NCBI RefSeq assembly: GCF_026210795.1
Contig: NC_089443.1
Coordinates: forward strand, 4,030,001-4,094,000
DNA: 64,000 nucleotides
Direction of reading: 5' to 3'
DNA from: Rhizophagus irregularis
Taxonomy: Eukaryota; Glomeromycota; Glomeromycetes; Glomerales; Glomeraceae
Under the pieces are notes generated by a model, which had not been told where the DNA came from, made no database searches, and saw only the letters and a list, made by a program, of their open reading frames with translations. The number at the start of each line of letters is the position of its first letter. The stretch's first letter is position 1. Of this stretch, positions 11,244 through 22,456 are shown piece by piece. The position numbers and the translations under genes are program-made.

Positions 11244-11654
11244 TATTTTTTTATAATCCTGCATATGAATTTACAGGTCAAAAACTTCGCAATTTAATTA
11301 GTTTAATTTTCAAGTTTTTTGACGGATTCGTGAGATTTAAGCAAGTATGAAATAAATTTTTTTTATACTAATTGAATTTTATGTATTGATTAACGATAAA
11401 AAAAGCATGTGCTACTTGATTTTGTATACGATTGTGTTACACTTTTTAATTGTATTACACTTTTTCAAAACTTCAATCAGAAACTATAGCCAAATCGGCA
11501 ATAATTTTAACCAAATTGACCTTGAGTTTTTTGGTTTTTTTGTCGATACGCTAATAATATAAAAGGTATTAAGGTATTTAATAAATAATTTTTATAAAGA
11601 TTTATTGAATTTTATAAAATTCTAAATTAAATTAAGGATTTAAATTGTTAAAAG
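11244..11654. other. Non-coding, upstream of transposase copy A
   Basis: Contains ACACTTTTTAATTGTATTACACTTTTT as a short direct repeat near 11440-11467, and no gene. If copy A belongs to a mobile element its left end should lie here, but no terminal repeat matching the region after 17804 was found. Confidence 0.35.
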
Positions 11655-12275
11655 ATGAGAAGACGATATAGTCACAACAAACCAATAAAGCCAATTCGAA
11701 TTTGAAATCAGTTTTCTTACAGCAAACCTAATGAGACAACAGATTCTGACGAGAGAGTGGCAATTCGTTCACCTGTACATTCACCTGATAATAATAACAA
11801 TAACATGGACTTTCAGTATGATCATAAAGATGATTTAAGTTTTCAAGATATTAATGATGACAATAATGCATATGGATCAATTAATCCTCAAGACTATAAT
11901 GATGAGATGATATTTTCGCAAGATAATGTCAATTTATCTGATACTAAAGAGGAAGAAGAAAGTGATAACGAATACAATTATGAAGAGAAGGAAGAGAAGG
12001 AAGATAATAATGAAAATAATGACGAAGAGGAGGAAAAGGAAGGTAACAATGATGATAATAATAATCAAGTGGAAGAGGAACATAATAACGATGAAGAAAA
12101 ACGTAATAATGAAAAAAAAGAAATACATCAAATCATTGAAATATTAGATGAAGACAAGATACCGTTCTGCAATGATGAATTTGCACTGTACTTTAATAAT
12201 TATACAACTATGGCATTATTTTGCTAGTTTCAGAAGCATAAAGTTTCTATGAAAGTATATGAAGATCTTATCAAT

Positions 12276-14664
12276 CACTGGTCGAAATAAAAACTTTTGG
12301 TCATGTGACAAATCGGCTGATCTGTCACACATTTCGGCCAAATTTTGGAAATTATTAAAAATTGGCCAAATTTCGACATATATGATTTATGGTCGATTTA
12401 TTGAATTATTTAATCAAACGTTATGCATTACGTGTTACGCATATTAAAAGTTTAAAAAAGGATCATCCTTTTTTAAACTTTTTTTAATTTTTTTCTTCCC
12501 CTCCCCTTTCCTTTCCTTCCTTCCCCTTCCCCCTTTCACTTTTTTTACTTTTTTTTTATAGGTTCGGCTTTTGGGTGGGCTTCTGAAGTACAGAAACTCC
12601 AAAGATTCGTAAGTACGAATACTTTGGAGTTTATTTTATTTTTTTTAATACAAACGGTTACTAACCGTTCTTTTTTCTTTCTTTTTTTAGGTTCGGCCGT
12701 TCGGGTAGGCTTCCGAAGTACAGAAACTCCAAAGATTTGTAAGTACAAATACTTTAGAATTTATTTTATTTTTTTTTAATATGAACGGTTACTAACCGTT
12801 CTTTTTTCTTTCTTTTTTTTTAGGTTCGGCCGTTTGGGTGACTTCCGAAGAATGGAAAAAACCAAGTTTCGTAAGTTCAGAACTTGGTTTATTTTTTTTT
12901 AATATTATGAACGGTTATTAACCGTTCTTTTTCTTTTATTTTTTATAGGTTCGGCGTCTCGGGTAGGGCTTCCGAGTTCCGAAGAACGAAAAAAACCAAG
13001 ATTCGTAAGTAATCTTGGTTTTAATTTTTTTGTTTTTTTTAATTTTATTAATGAACGGTTACTAATAACCGTTCCTTTCTTTATTTTTTTAGGTTCGGGT
13101 GGGCTTCCGAAAAACGAAAACCCAAAGGTAAAGATTAGTACGAATCTTTACTTTATAATTTTTTTTTGTTTTTCTTTATTACAAACGGTTACTAAAACCG
13201 TTTTTTTCTTTATTTTTTAGGTTCGGGTGGGCACAATGAAAGAACGAAAACCCAAAGGTAAAGATTCGTAAGTACGAATCTTTACTTTATAATTTTTTTT
13301 TTGTTTTTTCTTTATTATGAACGGTTACTAATAACCATTTTTTTCTTTATTTTTTTAGATTCGGGTGGGCTTCCGAAGAATGAAAACCCAAAGGTAAAGA
13401 TTCGTAAGTACGAATCTTTACTTTATAATTTTTTTTTTAATTTTATTAATGAACGGTTACTAATAACCGTTCTTTTCTTTTTTATAGGTTCGGGTGGACT
13501 TCTGAAGAATGGAAAAAGGAGAACCTTTAAGATTCGTAAGTAATATACTTACGAATCTTTTTTTTAATGTTATGGAACGGTTACTAACCGTTCCTTTGAT
13601 TTTTTTTTTATAGGTTCGGGTGGATTTCCGTCTTTCCAAGGAACAGAAAAAACTAAAGATTCAGTATAAATCTTTATTTTTTTATTTTTGTTTATTATTA
13701 CGAACGGTTTCTAACCATTCTTTTTCTTTTTTTTTTAGGTCAGTGTCTTTCAAAGAATGGAAAAAACCAAGATTCGTAAGTACGAATCTTGGTTTTATTT
13801 TATTTTTTTTTATAATATTAACGAACGGTTACTGATAACTGGTCTTATTTTATTTTTTTAGTTCAGTGGGCTTCCGAAGAACAACCGAAAACCAAGATTC
13901 GTAAGTAAGTACGAATCTTGGTTCTTTTTTTTATTTTTTATTTTTATTTTTTATTACTATGAACAGTTTACTAATAACCGTTCTTTTCTTTTTGTAGGTT
14001 TCGGGATCTTTAGAAAAAGTGGAACCAAGATTCATAAGTACGAGTACGAATCTTGGTTTATTTTTTATTTTTTTTAATATTATTATGAACGGTTATTAAT
14101 AACCGCTCTTTTTTTCTTTTTATAGGTTTGGTGTCTCAAGTGGATTCCGATAAACAGAAAAAACCAAAGATTCGTAAGTAGAATCTTGGGTTTTTTTGCT
14201 TTTTTTTAATATTATGGAACGGTTACTAACCGTTCTTTTCTTTTTTTTATAGTTTTGGTGGGTTTCCAAAAGATCAAGATTCGTAAGTATATACGAATAC
14301 ATGAATAATGTGATTGTGGAATTGTAGATTAGCAATACTTATTTGTAATATGCATTTATAAATAAAGTTGTGATTTTATTGCGAATATCAAATAAAATGA
14401 GTTGTGGCTGAATATTAGTAAATAAATTTAGTACAAATTTGCAATATAAATTAAGTAACATTCGGAAAACTATTCACCAAAATTTGCTATCTGAAATTGT
14501 TCCGAATGTTAACTGAATTTTGGCCGAAATTTCAAGCTGAACTTTAGGCGAGTGGCAGCGAATTGCAGCCAAAAAATCTGCTAAAGTTCGACTAGCATTA
14601 GACCATAAATCAGCCTAAAATCGGCTGGCTGAATTTTGGCTGATTTGGACTATTTTGACCAGTG
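12276..14664 (+). mobile_element. CACTG-terminal DNA element, copy 1, 2389 bp, filled by an intron-like repeat array
   Basis: Both ends begin CACTGGTC when read inward, and the element is flanked by AAT on each side (12273-12275 and 14665-14667). Removing it restores the host frame: LINIIHNSQFKPIHVV in transposase copy A, which fixes the boundaries and the 3-bp duplication. CACTG termini with 3-bp duplications are the hallmark of the CACTA/EnSpm superfamily. The order inside is a subterminal zone with CGGCCAAATTT-type motifs, an 18-bp inverted repeat with 1-nt spacer (12446-12482), a C/T-rich tract (12493-12540), the array (about 12545-14310), and a second subterminal zone. No transposase is present, so it is non-autonomous. 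Subterminal sequences match copy 2 (28414-31947) in reverse order, so the two are one family inserted in opposite orientation. Confidence 0.85.
12545..14310 (+). repeat. Tandem array of 14 intron-like units, about 129 bp each
   Basis: GGTTCGG-type unit starts lie near 12561, 12690, 12823, 12948, 13092, 13220, 13358, 13487, 13613, 13738, 13861, 13998, 14124 and 14252. Each unit has a T-rich tract ending in AG, an exon-like segment of about 37-48 nt, GTAAGT, then GGTTACTAACC, then the next T-rich AG. GTAAGT sits in the loop of a hairpin whose arms vary together between units: CCAAAG with CTTTGG, CCAAGTT with AACTTGG, CCAAGATTC with GAATCTTGG, and GTAAAGATTC with GAATCTTTAC. TACTAAC sits at the top of a second hairpin, GAACGGTTACTAACCGTTC. 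Exon-like lengths are not all multiples of three, and no long frame is formed, so protein coding is unlikely. Confidence 0.9.
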
Positions 14665-14860
14665 AATATTATTCACAATTCTCAATTTAAACCTATCCAT
14701 GTGGTAAAAAATATCTGAAGATTCCAATCATGGAGAAAATGTCTTCCTCTTCTACCAATAATAACAAAGTCTATTAAAATTTCACCAAAAAAAACTCCAT
14801 CAACCTCACGAGGATCAGAACTTTCGTATGCTAATGAAGCATATGTATTTTGGACCCAGC

Positions 14861-15177
14861 ATTACCGTATATAGCGGGCCACAGTACCCCGGGTATCTTG
14901 CAAAAATCGGGGTTTGACCCTGTACCCTCAGGTACTAAACAAAGCCTAAAAATTCCATTTTTTGCGAATATCTCACGATCTACCAGTCCAATTTGAACGA
15001 TCATTTTTTATTTTGAAGAGCTTAATGAGAGCTATCAAACAAAAAAATGATGGCTCAAATCTGATCACTAGATCACGAGATAATTGTAAAATATCCCCAG
15101 GTACTATACAATTCTATGAAATTTTTCAAGGGGGTACTATGCATAGGGGGGTACTATGGCCCGCGATATTTGGTAAT
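14861..15177. mobile_element. MITE of about 317 bp inside transposase copy A
   Basis: Inward-read ends share ATTACC, then ATAT, GCGGGCCA and AGTACCCC (left ATTACCGTATATAGCGGGCC, right ATTACCAAATATCGCGGGCC), inverted repeats of about 32 bp with a few mismatches. The element splits the block homologous to MYFGPGIEV and EFWHGTLW of copy B: MYFGPSI reads up to 14863 in one frame and EKSEFWHENLW resumes after it. Target duplication could not be settled because the flanks ATT and AAT are themselves complementary. No gene is inside. Confidence 0.75.
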
Positions 15178-17804
15178 TCTGAAGAAAAATCAGAATTTTG
15201 GCATGAAAATTTATGGGGGAATTCCCACTTTTTGGACAACATGAAATATTAATATCAGAAGGTTATAAAATAATACACTTTGATACAATTATAATTTATT
15301 ATCATTAATAATATTTATTAAAGTTATTTTTAATAAATAGTATTGTACTGATCTGGTGATTTTATTTACTATCATGATAATAATGGTCAAAAAAAACTTG
15401 GAAAATTAAGATCAATTTTAAAAAATGATGATGGATATTATCAGTTACGAATTCAAAAAATTTTGGAATATAGTGATTTACCCAGAAATTTAAAAGGGTT
15501 ATTAAGACAACGTCGTTCTATTACTGGTAAAGTATGGTTACAAGACGAACCATTTTTAATTATAATGACTTCTCAAATTTTAGAAAAAGTAACTATATTG
15601 ATGATGTTTCAACATTAAAATATTCCTGATGGTTCATTGCGGATTAGTGAAATAATTTATAAATGTAATGACCGTTGGCACGTTTGTAATATAAAGCTTT
15701 CATACCTACATCCATCTTATTACATTTCTATCAGAAATCCACCATCATCATCTATGCCAGTCTATAAGCTGTTTTTAGATCTTTATTATGATGATTTTGG
15801 TACATTTGGAAATGTATACCATTCTCTAGGTGGTGTTTATGTACAGTTTGGAAATATGCCAGCACATCAAAAAAAGCTAATAAAGAACTATTTGTTATTG
15901 GGTTTATCCCATTTAGAGGAAAATTTGATGAATTTATGATACCATTCATTTCAGAAATGAAGGAATTAGAGAAAGGAAAGGTGATGACTGTTCAAGGACA
16001 AGATACATGGATAATTGCTGGTTTAGGTGTTGTTACGGCAGATTTACCTCAAGGTAACGATATGACAGGAGTACTAAGGTATTTTTTCAACTTAGTTAAT
16101 AATATAATAATATAATTTTATGACAACTATTAAAATTTTTTAAAAAATAAATTTAGACATAATGCAAATAAAGGTTGTCGTACTTGTAAAACTACTAAAG
16201 AATCATTGAGTGCTCACAATCAGGATATCGTAACAACATTACGTTATCATCATATTACAGATGAAGAAATCTTAAAAATTTCTCATGAGACTATAATATC
16301 AAGAAGAGATCAACTTTGTACGGAATATAGTTTACCATCATTACCTAGTATTTTAGATAAATTAAAAAAAAAAAGACATTTACAGATGCCGCAGGATGTT
16401 TATCACATTTTTTTGCAGGAAAAGATTGGGCGGCTACTAAAATTAACTTGTGAATTATTTTCACGAGAAGAAGAAGATAATTTTATCGAAATTTGGAAAA
16501 ATTTTGAAATCCCAAAAAGGTGGTCTCGCTTACCAAATCCGATTACTCACTACAATAGTTTTATGATGTCAGATTTACTTAGATTAGCTATGATTATGCC
16601 ATTTTTGCTAAACCAGTTTTTAAAAGAATCAAGTATCAAACGTAATTAAACAGCCATGATTCAACAAAGAATTGATGCATTTCGAGTTAGTTCAGTTTCA
16701 AAAATTATTATATCTTGTTGGATACATGTTGCAAAAATTATGAAAGCGATTTTTAACAAGAAATTTACATCAGATAGCTATGAGGAATTGCAACAATGTC
16801 TTGAAGAAGAGTTTTCAATCCTTCCAAAGGTATAGTAGTTACAAATTTGATATTGAAATGTAGAATAATTTCAAATAATTAACAATATTTTACTTTTTAT
16901 AGGTTTTTGTAAATTTTGTTAATTTACTAAACATACACGTTAATATGATGCATGCTAAAACACTTATTAATACCCAAGTTGATATAAATGAAATGGTCTA
17001 TCGTATTTTTAAGAGGATGGTACCAAAGACTAATTGCAAAAACATAGATTTGGATTTATTAAAGCGTTACAATACTTTATTTGCAATTCGACATTTAGCA
17101 GATGGTGGTATTAATCCAAGATTTAATAGATCTTGTACTGGATTTACAAATTCAAATTTTGGACAATTATTTTTAAATTGGTATATTACAGAAGATAAAT
17201 ATTCAACAGAAACAACTGAACAAGTTCAAGACGACGATGATGATACAAAAAGTAAATATTTTATTGCATATAGTAGTACATGTTTGATATTTATATTTAC
17301 TAATCTTTTAATTTAGTTATATCTCCAGTAAACTTTATTTCCAATATTTCATTAAAAAAAAGAATGTCAAAGCAGGAACGTGATAAACTTCTTTTAACTT
17401 TACATAATTTTAAAACTGAATTGTTTTTATCTTATGTGGATATGAAGTTTGAGGCGTCACTTATAAACTCTTCAATTAGTTGGTACAAATTTGCATTATA
17501 TATGATTGAAGAAGAAAATGGTATTCTTTCAAAAGTTCACCTACATCTCGATGATTTTATCACAATTTATGAAGAAGATCATGAAGAATCTTATGCAATA
17601 ATCAAAGGTATCTTTCAACATAAAGGTAATAATAACAAATATTGTGCATTTATTGTTGTAGATTGGTTTGAAGATACTATGGTTAAACATTCAGTATTAA
17701 AATGTCCACTTTACCGTCTTCAAGCAACAGGAGATAAATGGAGACGTATTTTTCCAATTACTGTAATAAATAATGTTCAAAAAATATACTTTATTCATAC
17801 TTAG

Positions 17805-19099
17805 CTATCAGTGCCTATTTTTTTGATTACCATATAATAATCCTGTAATGTATATTTTGTAATAATTGACAATATAATTGCTATTATAATTTAATATATA
17901 TTAAAATACCATATTACAATGAAATGTAAAAAAATAATAATTTTGTAATATATGACAATTATCCTTTTATATTGGTTATAATATTAATATTAAATATCAT
18001 ACTTATTAATAGACTTATTAATATATATGTTATTAAATATGATATTTACATGACATGTCAAAAATTCCTATTAATATTATTTAAAAAGCATTATAAAATA
18101 CTACCAAAAAAATCACCACTGATAGCAAAGTAATTGTAATTCAGAAAGATGTCAACTACCAAATCATGATACTAGTACAAATAGAATTTGGATAAAAAAT
18201 AATTTTTATTTTACAGTTATATAATCATATTAATTATATAAATACTAGGAAACGGTAACCATTGGTGCGTCCAAAGCATTATAAATTACATGTTCATAAA
18301 TTTAAACTGAACACTAAAAATATAACACTAAAAATGCTAAAAAAAGTAATAGTATCACTAAAAAATATCATTTTATTATCATACTTTCATACTTTGTACT
18401 GTGTTGCAAATTTTTAATTTATTCTCATGATTGTCAAAAAAAAAAAATAAAAAGTTAACATTTAATTAAAAAAAATACAAAATGTAAAAATTATGAGTAA
18501 AAAAAAAAATTAATTTATTATTTGAATGCCATAAAAAACTTTTAAAAAATAAGAAAATTTAAATCAGGGATAAAAAAATTTTTAAATTTAACGTATAAAC
18601 AGTAGTCATGTGACTTTATAAAGATATTTTTAGAATCAGGGGCATAAAGATGCACGTAAACAAATTTAAGGTTACACCTGATCCTTAGATTTTATTGGCC
18701 ATACACGCGTGCGGACAGACACCAACATGCATGGTATGGAGTAGAATGAAAGTGTCTTACGCTTACGCTTCGGATAATAATAAAATAATTATTTTCATAT
18801 AAAATTTTGGTTAAAATTAACCAATAAAATCATATGCATGATATAATAATAAATTAAAATTAACCAATTAAAATCACTTTAATTACATGCATGTGATATC
18901 TAAAATAGCTAAAATTCACGTTTATTAATGAGATTTTTTTTGCTTATTTTCAAAAATACGCTTTTCTTTTATCTTTTATATTAACACTTTAAGTTCGTCT
19001 CTTCTTTTCTCTTTTTAAAGTATACTTTAATTATCTTTTTACAATATTAACAATACTTTGAGACACTTTAGTTTATATATTCAACATAGTAAGACACCC
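17805..19099. other. Non-coding, very AT-rich
   Basis: No gene was recognised. ATGACAT/TTAATAT-type short repeats occur at 17930-18060, and a GC-richer patch lies at 18690-18780 (ACACGCGTGCGGACAGACAC). No terminal repeat for copy A was found here. Confidence 0.35.
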
Positions 19100-19463
19100 A
19101 CTTTACTAAAAATAGCCAATTTTTTAAAATGATTTTGTAATAATTTTAAAATACTACAAAAATACATTTAATACATCAAAATGTTTTTATTATATTTTTG
19201 CTATTATTTTGTAATTATATTGTATCTAGATCTATAAAAATAACTCAAAATAATATCACAATAAATTTTAATGTTTTTGTTATTATTTTATTATTATAAT
19301 ATAATTAACTTTGATATTATTTTAATATTTTAATCTCAAAAATACCTTAAATATATCTTGATATATTTTAATAATTTTACAAAATAATTGCACAATTGTT
19401 TTGAAAGCCATTGTATCTAGGTTTATAAAAATATTTCAAAAAATTGGCTATTTTTAGTAAAGT
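19100..19463. mobile_element. MITE, 364 bp, ACTTTACTAAAAATAGCC ends
   Basis: The left end ACTTTACTAAAAATAGCC, then AATTTTTT, is repeated inverted at the right end with one or two mismatches over about 28 bp. The flanks (CCC and TGT) show no duplication, so the insertion is old or the ends are not exactly placed. The interior is AT-rich with ATATTATTTT-type internal repeats and no gene. Confidence 0.7.
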
Positions 19464-20050
19464 TGTTAAATATATTTAGCAAAAATCCATAAAAAAGTGA
19501 TAATCCTTATAAAAGGATTATCTGCATTTTATAAGGCTTTTGGTATAGCGTTTACAGCATTTTAATAATTTAAAAATAAAAAATATATTTAAAATGAGTA
19601 TACAAGAATTATATTATATGAGATTATATAACAATTTTGAATATAATAATTTTAAAATAATTTTATAAAGATAAATTATATAACAATTTTTAAATTGAAT
19701 AATAATTACTTTCGCTTGTATAATCATTATTTGTTTATTTATTCAATAATAGCAAATTTTACATATTATTTTAATTACTAGTATACATACAAAGAACTGA
19801 AATAATAAAATTACTGCTAAGCTATATAATAAGCTATACTATTAATTTTCGTTTTTAATTTTATGTTCTTAGATTTCAACGTTATCTGCAATATCAGTTT
19901 CACACAGACTCGGAACACTGATATTTTTTGTAATGAAATTCATATCATCTTTTTTTACTTTGTCCAATACATCTGTTATATAATGATGCTTGTCATTTCC
20001 GTTAAAATAATGTTCCAAATGTATGATTATGGCTTTTCTTGTAAAAATCT
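19464..20050. other. Non-coding, downstream of the gene at 20051
   Basis: AT-rich; contains a small inverted repeat near 19500-19530 (TAATCCTTATAAAAGGATTA). No gene was supported; a 63-codon frame at 19863-20054 is antisense overlap of the gene end. Confidence 0.4.
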
Positions 20051-21412
20051 TTAATGCTTTGTAGGAGCTTTCGTGTTGGTCAAACTTGAATGTAATTGTG
20101 ACATCCAGAATTCCAATAAACTTTTTATAACATAATTATCAACAAATTTAACTAAAGCTGAATTAGTTGGCATCTCAGTTAACCTGTTAAAAAACAATAA
20201 ATATATATTCATCAGTACCATAAACAAATATTAATATACAAACTAATGCTATAAAAAATTTAAATAATTACTCAAGTTGTTCTACCATCTCGCTAACAAG
20301 TGCTGTTAATTTCGTATTGAAAGTATTTCTCCATGAATTGAAATTATTTAATGATTTTTGAATCAAAGTATTTGCACCTGTAGAATTAACTACATATTCA
20401 GACCAAATACTTTGAATGATATACTGAATGACGTTCTTTGAAGAAATACGTGTATGTAAAAACAAGCATTTACATTCGGTCAAATAATTCTTTTGATTCC
20501 TAGTTTCATCTACATTTGATTTATTTTTCTAAAAATAAAAAATTTTAAACAATGAATTAATTACTTATAAAATATATCTGATAATATTTAATCATTAAAA
20601 TTTACCTGAAAATTCACAACATTAGTGGATAATGGATTAATTTTAATAGGCGCAGGAATTGATTCCACAATATCTTTAAATTGATCCCATAAATTTTTGT
20701 CTTTAACGAAGGTATTGATGAATCCTTTTACCAATCTGTCTACCTTTGCATCAGCAACTTCTCCTAATGTTATAACATTATCATCTAAATCAATTACAAC
20801 TTCATCTTGTGCGCCTTGTTGAATTTCACTTTGTTGATTTTCACTTTGTTGATTTTCAGAATTAAGATTAATAGTTACATCCGGTTCTTCATTATCATAT
20901 GTATCGCTATCAAAATCAGCAAGATCAATGGACTGAGATCTTTCAGGAGTATTATTTTTAGGATTATGAACAGCTCTTTCAGGGGTATTGTTTTTAGGAT
21001 TATGAACAGCTCTTGCAGGAGTATTAATTTTAGAATTATGGGATGATGATGCAGAAGTATTAGCTATAGAATTATGGGGTGATGATGCGGGAGTATTAGT
21101 TATAGAATTATGGGGTGATGATACGGGAGTAGAATTATGAGATGATGATGTAAGCGAGTTGTCATTTTCAGAAGTTGATGCAGAAATGTTTGCTTTAAAT
21201 GATGGTTTTGTAAGAGTTAATGATTTTGTAAAAGTTGAAAAAGATTTCGGTCCAGTAATTTTAGTAGAGTCGGATGGTGAAATAACAGAAGTGGACGATG
21301 ATCCAGTAATTTCAGGAGCATCAGAAGTAATAGATTTAGATTTACTTCTGGTAATTATTTTTCTTTGTCTTGATTCATAACTATCATCTTCAGCTTGTCT
21401 CTTTTTTGCCAT
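20051..21412 (-). CDS. Intact three-exon gene of an unrecognised lineage-specific family, 398 aa
   Basis: Exons 21412-20606, 20528-20272 and 20183-20051 join in frame (donors CAG|GTAAAT and A|GTAATT, acceptors TTTTTAG and TTAACAG) with no stop until TAA. The N-terminus is basic (MAKKRQAEDD, RQRKIITRSKSK), like a nuclear-localisation signal. Residues 40-160 are Ser/Asn/Pro-rich and contain direct peptide repeats (SSPHNS; PARAVHNPKNNT and PERAVHNPKNNT). An acidic stretch follows, then a helical domain: ADAKVDRLVKGFINTFVKDK, ECKCLFLHTRISSKNVIQYI, SLNNFNSWRNTFNTKLTALV, and SALVKFVDNYVIKSLLEFWM at the end. The same helical motifs occur in the decayed gene at 5380-6548. I do not recognise a function. 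Because one member is dead and one intact in the same window, the family is probably multicopy and may travel with a mobile element. Confidence 0.75.
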
Positions 21413-21732
21413 TTATTTAAAAATAAAATTTTTTAAAATTTATAAACTCGTATCAAATAATTTATCATATATTTACCATTATGTTTATTAGGTTTAGGAA
21501 TAAATCACGTAGCGCTGGCCATTTCTTCTAAAAATTATAAACAAATTATTAGAAGAAAATTGAGAAATCATTATTATTTAGATCAAATAATTTACCTTCT
21601 CTTCCACTATTATCAATAAAAATACAAAGTATAGGTGATTCGCTAATAGATTTTAAAAAATAAGCTACATTAATATAACCTTACAATAAATTATATGTAT
21701 TTATTAATTTGTAATTTACCATGTAAAATATT
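21413..21732. other. Non-coding, upstream of the 398-aa gene
   Basis: AT-rich upstream region of the minus-strand gene at 20051-21412. Nothing beyond possible 5' UTR is supported. Confidence 0.35.
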
Positions 21733-22168
21733 TTGGGTATTGCTAAATATCACCAGTGGTGATCGTCACTACATGTAAAATATTTTTTGAATTTTCAAAA
21801 ATTTTTGACTGAGATATTATTCTAATTATAATATAAATATCATTACTATATGTAAATTTATGGGTAGAACAAGTTTGCCTTAGATTATAAAGGCTGTTGT
21901 TTAGATAGTTTTTGAGAAAAATAGGAAAGTTTGATTTTATAAGCAAAATACAATTTTTTGTTTTAAAAAAGATTTTTTTTAGTCAAATTTTTGAAATTTT
22001 AGTGTGATTAGTATCTACTCAGGTTTGTTTTACACATTTATTATTTAAATTGAAATTTTTGAAAAAAAATTTACGATGTGTTTTTTAACTCTGGCCAAAA
22101 TTATAATTTTCGGCCAGAATTAAGTGGTGTGGTGACGATCACCACTGGTGATATTTAGCAATACCCAA
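21733..22168. mobile_element. MITE, 436 bp, with 36-bp near-perfect terminal inverted repeats
   Basis: Both inward-read ends carry TTGGGTATTGCTAAATAT followed by CACCAGTGGTGATCGTCAC, identical over about 36 bp. Within the repeat ATCACCAGTGGTGAT is itself palindromic. The flanks ATATT (21728-21732) and ATATT (22169-22173) could be a 5-bp duplication. Near the right end TGGCCAAAATTATAATTTTC with GGCCAGAA forms another inverted repeat, and the same GGCCAGAATTAAG wording reappears near 46315. No gene is present. The high terminal identity suggests recent movement. Confidence 0.85.
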
Positions 22169-22456
22169 ATATTTTTATTCTTTAAATTTCGTTTCATGAT
22201 TATTTGTAAATTGTAAACTATTTTACACTATTTATGTAAATAAATTAACATTCTGATATGACGATCAGCATAGTAAAAAATAGATGTTGGTTAAATTATA
22301 GTAAAAAATAGTTAATTTAATATAACATACTCACGTTATTTTTTTAAAAATTTTTTTAACTCACGTCATTATTTTAAAATTTTTTTTAACTCACGTCATT
22401 TTTTTAATTTTTACCCACATTATTTTTTAATATTATGATTAATTTGATTGATTTTT
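22169..22456. other. Non-coding leader of copy B with AACTCACGTCATT repeats
   Basis: At 22330-22425 the phrase CTCACGT(T/C)ATT followed by a T-rich run recurs three to four times just upstream of copy B. No gene is present. Confidence 0.5.

Larger units (their letters stand above)
11655..17804 (+). pseudogene. tnp2/CACTA-like transposase gene, copy A, broken and interrupted by two elements
   Basis: The parts in order are 11655-12275 (acidic N-terminus ending FALYFNNYTTMALF), a CACTG element, 14665-14860 (SQFKPIHVVKNI, KCLPLLPIITKSIKISP, KKTPSTSRG), a MITE, and 15178-15261 (EKSEFWHENLW). Exons 15341-16078, 16157-16829, 16903-17251 and 17317-17804 follow. The middle holds YYDDFGTFGNVYHSLGGVYV and, after one frameshift near 15890, GLGVVTADLPQGND. 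The exon 3 block HNANKGCRTCKTTKE looks like a zinc-binding CxxC. The last exon has a BAH-like segment (DDFITIYEEDHEESYAIIKG) and ends FPITVINNVQKIYFIHT. At least five in-frame stops (for example 11703 TGA, 12225 TAG, 16647 TAA) and two to three frameshifts show it is dead. Homology to copy B at 22457 is clear throughout. Assignment to tnp2/EnSpm is moderate; repeated transposase-like gene is firmer. Confidence 0.7.

Noticed and set aside
11926-12147. Frames overlapping the acidic part of copy A (both strands)
   Set aside because: Shadows of GAA/GAT-rich codons; products are lysine/isoleucine or phenylalanine/isoleucine runs.
13301-13835. Reading frames of 71-80 codons inside the first intron-like array
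   Set aside because: They run through the T-rich tracts and hairpins of successive units; translation is just the repeat read through.
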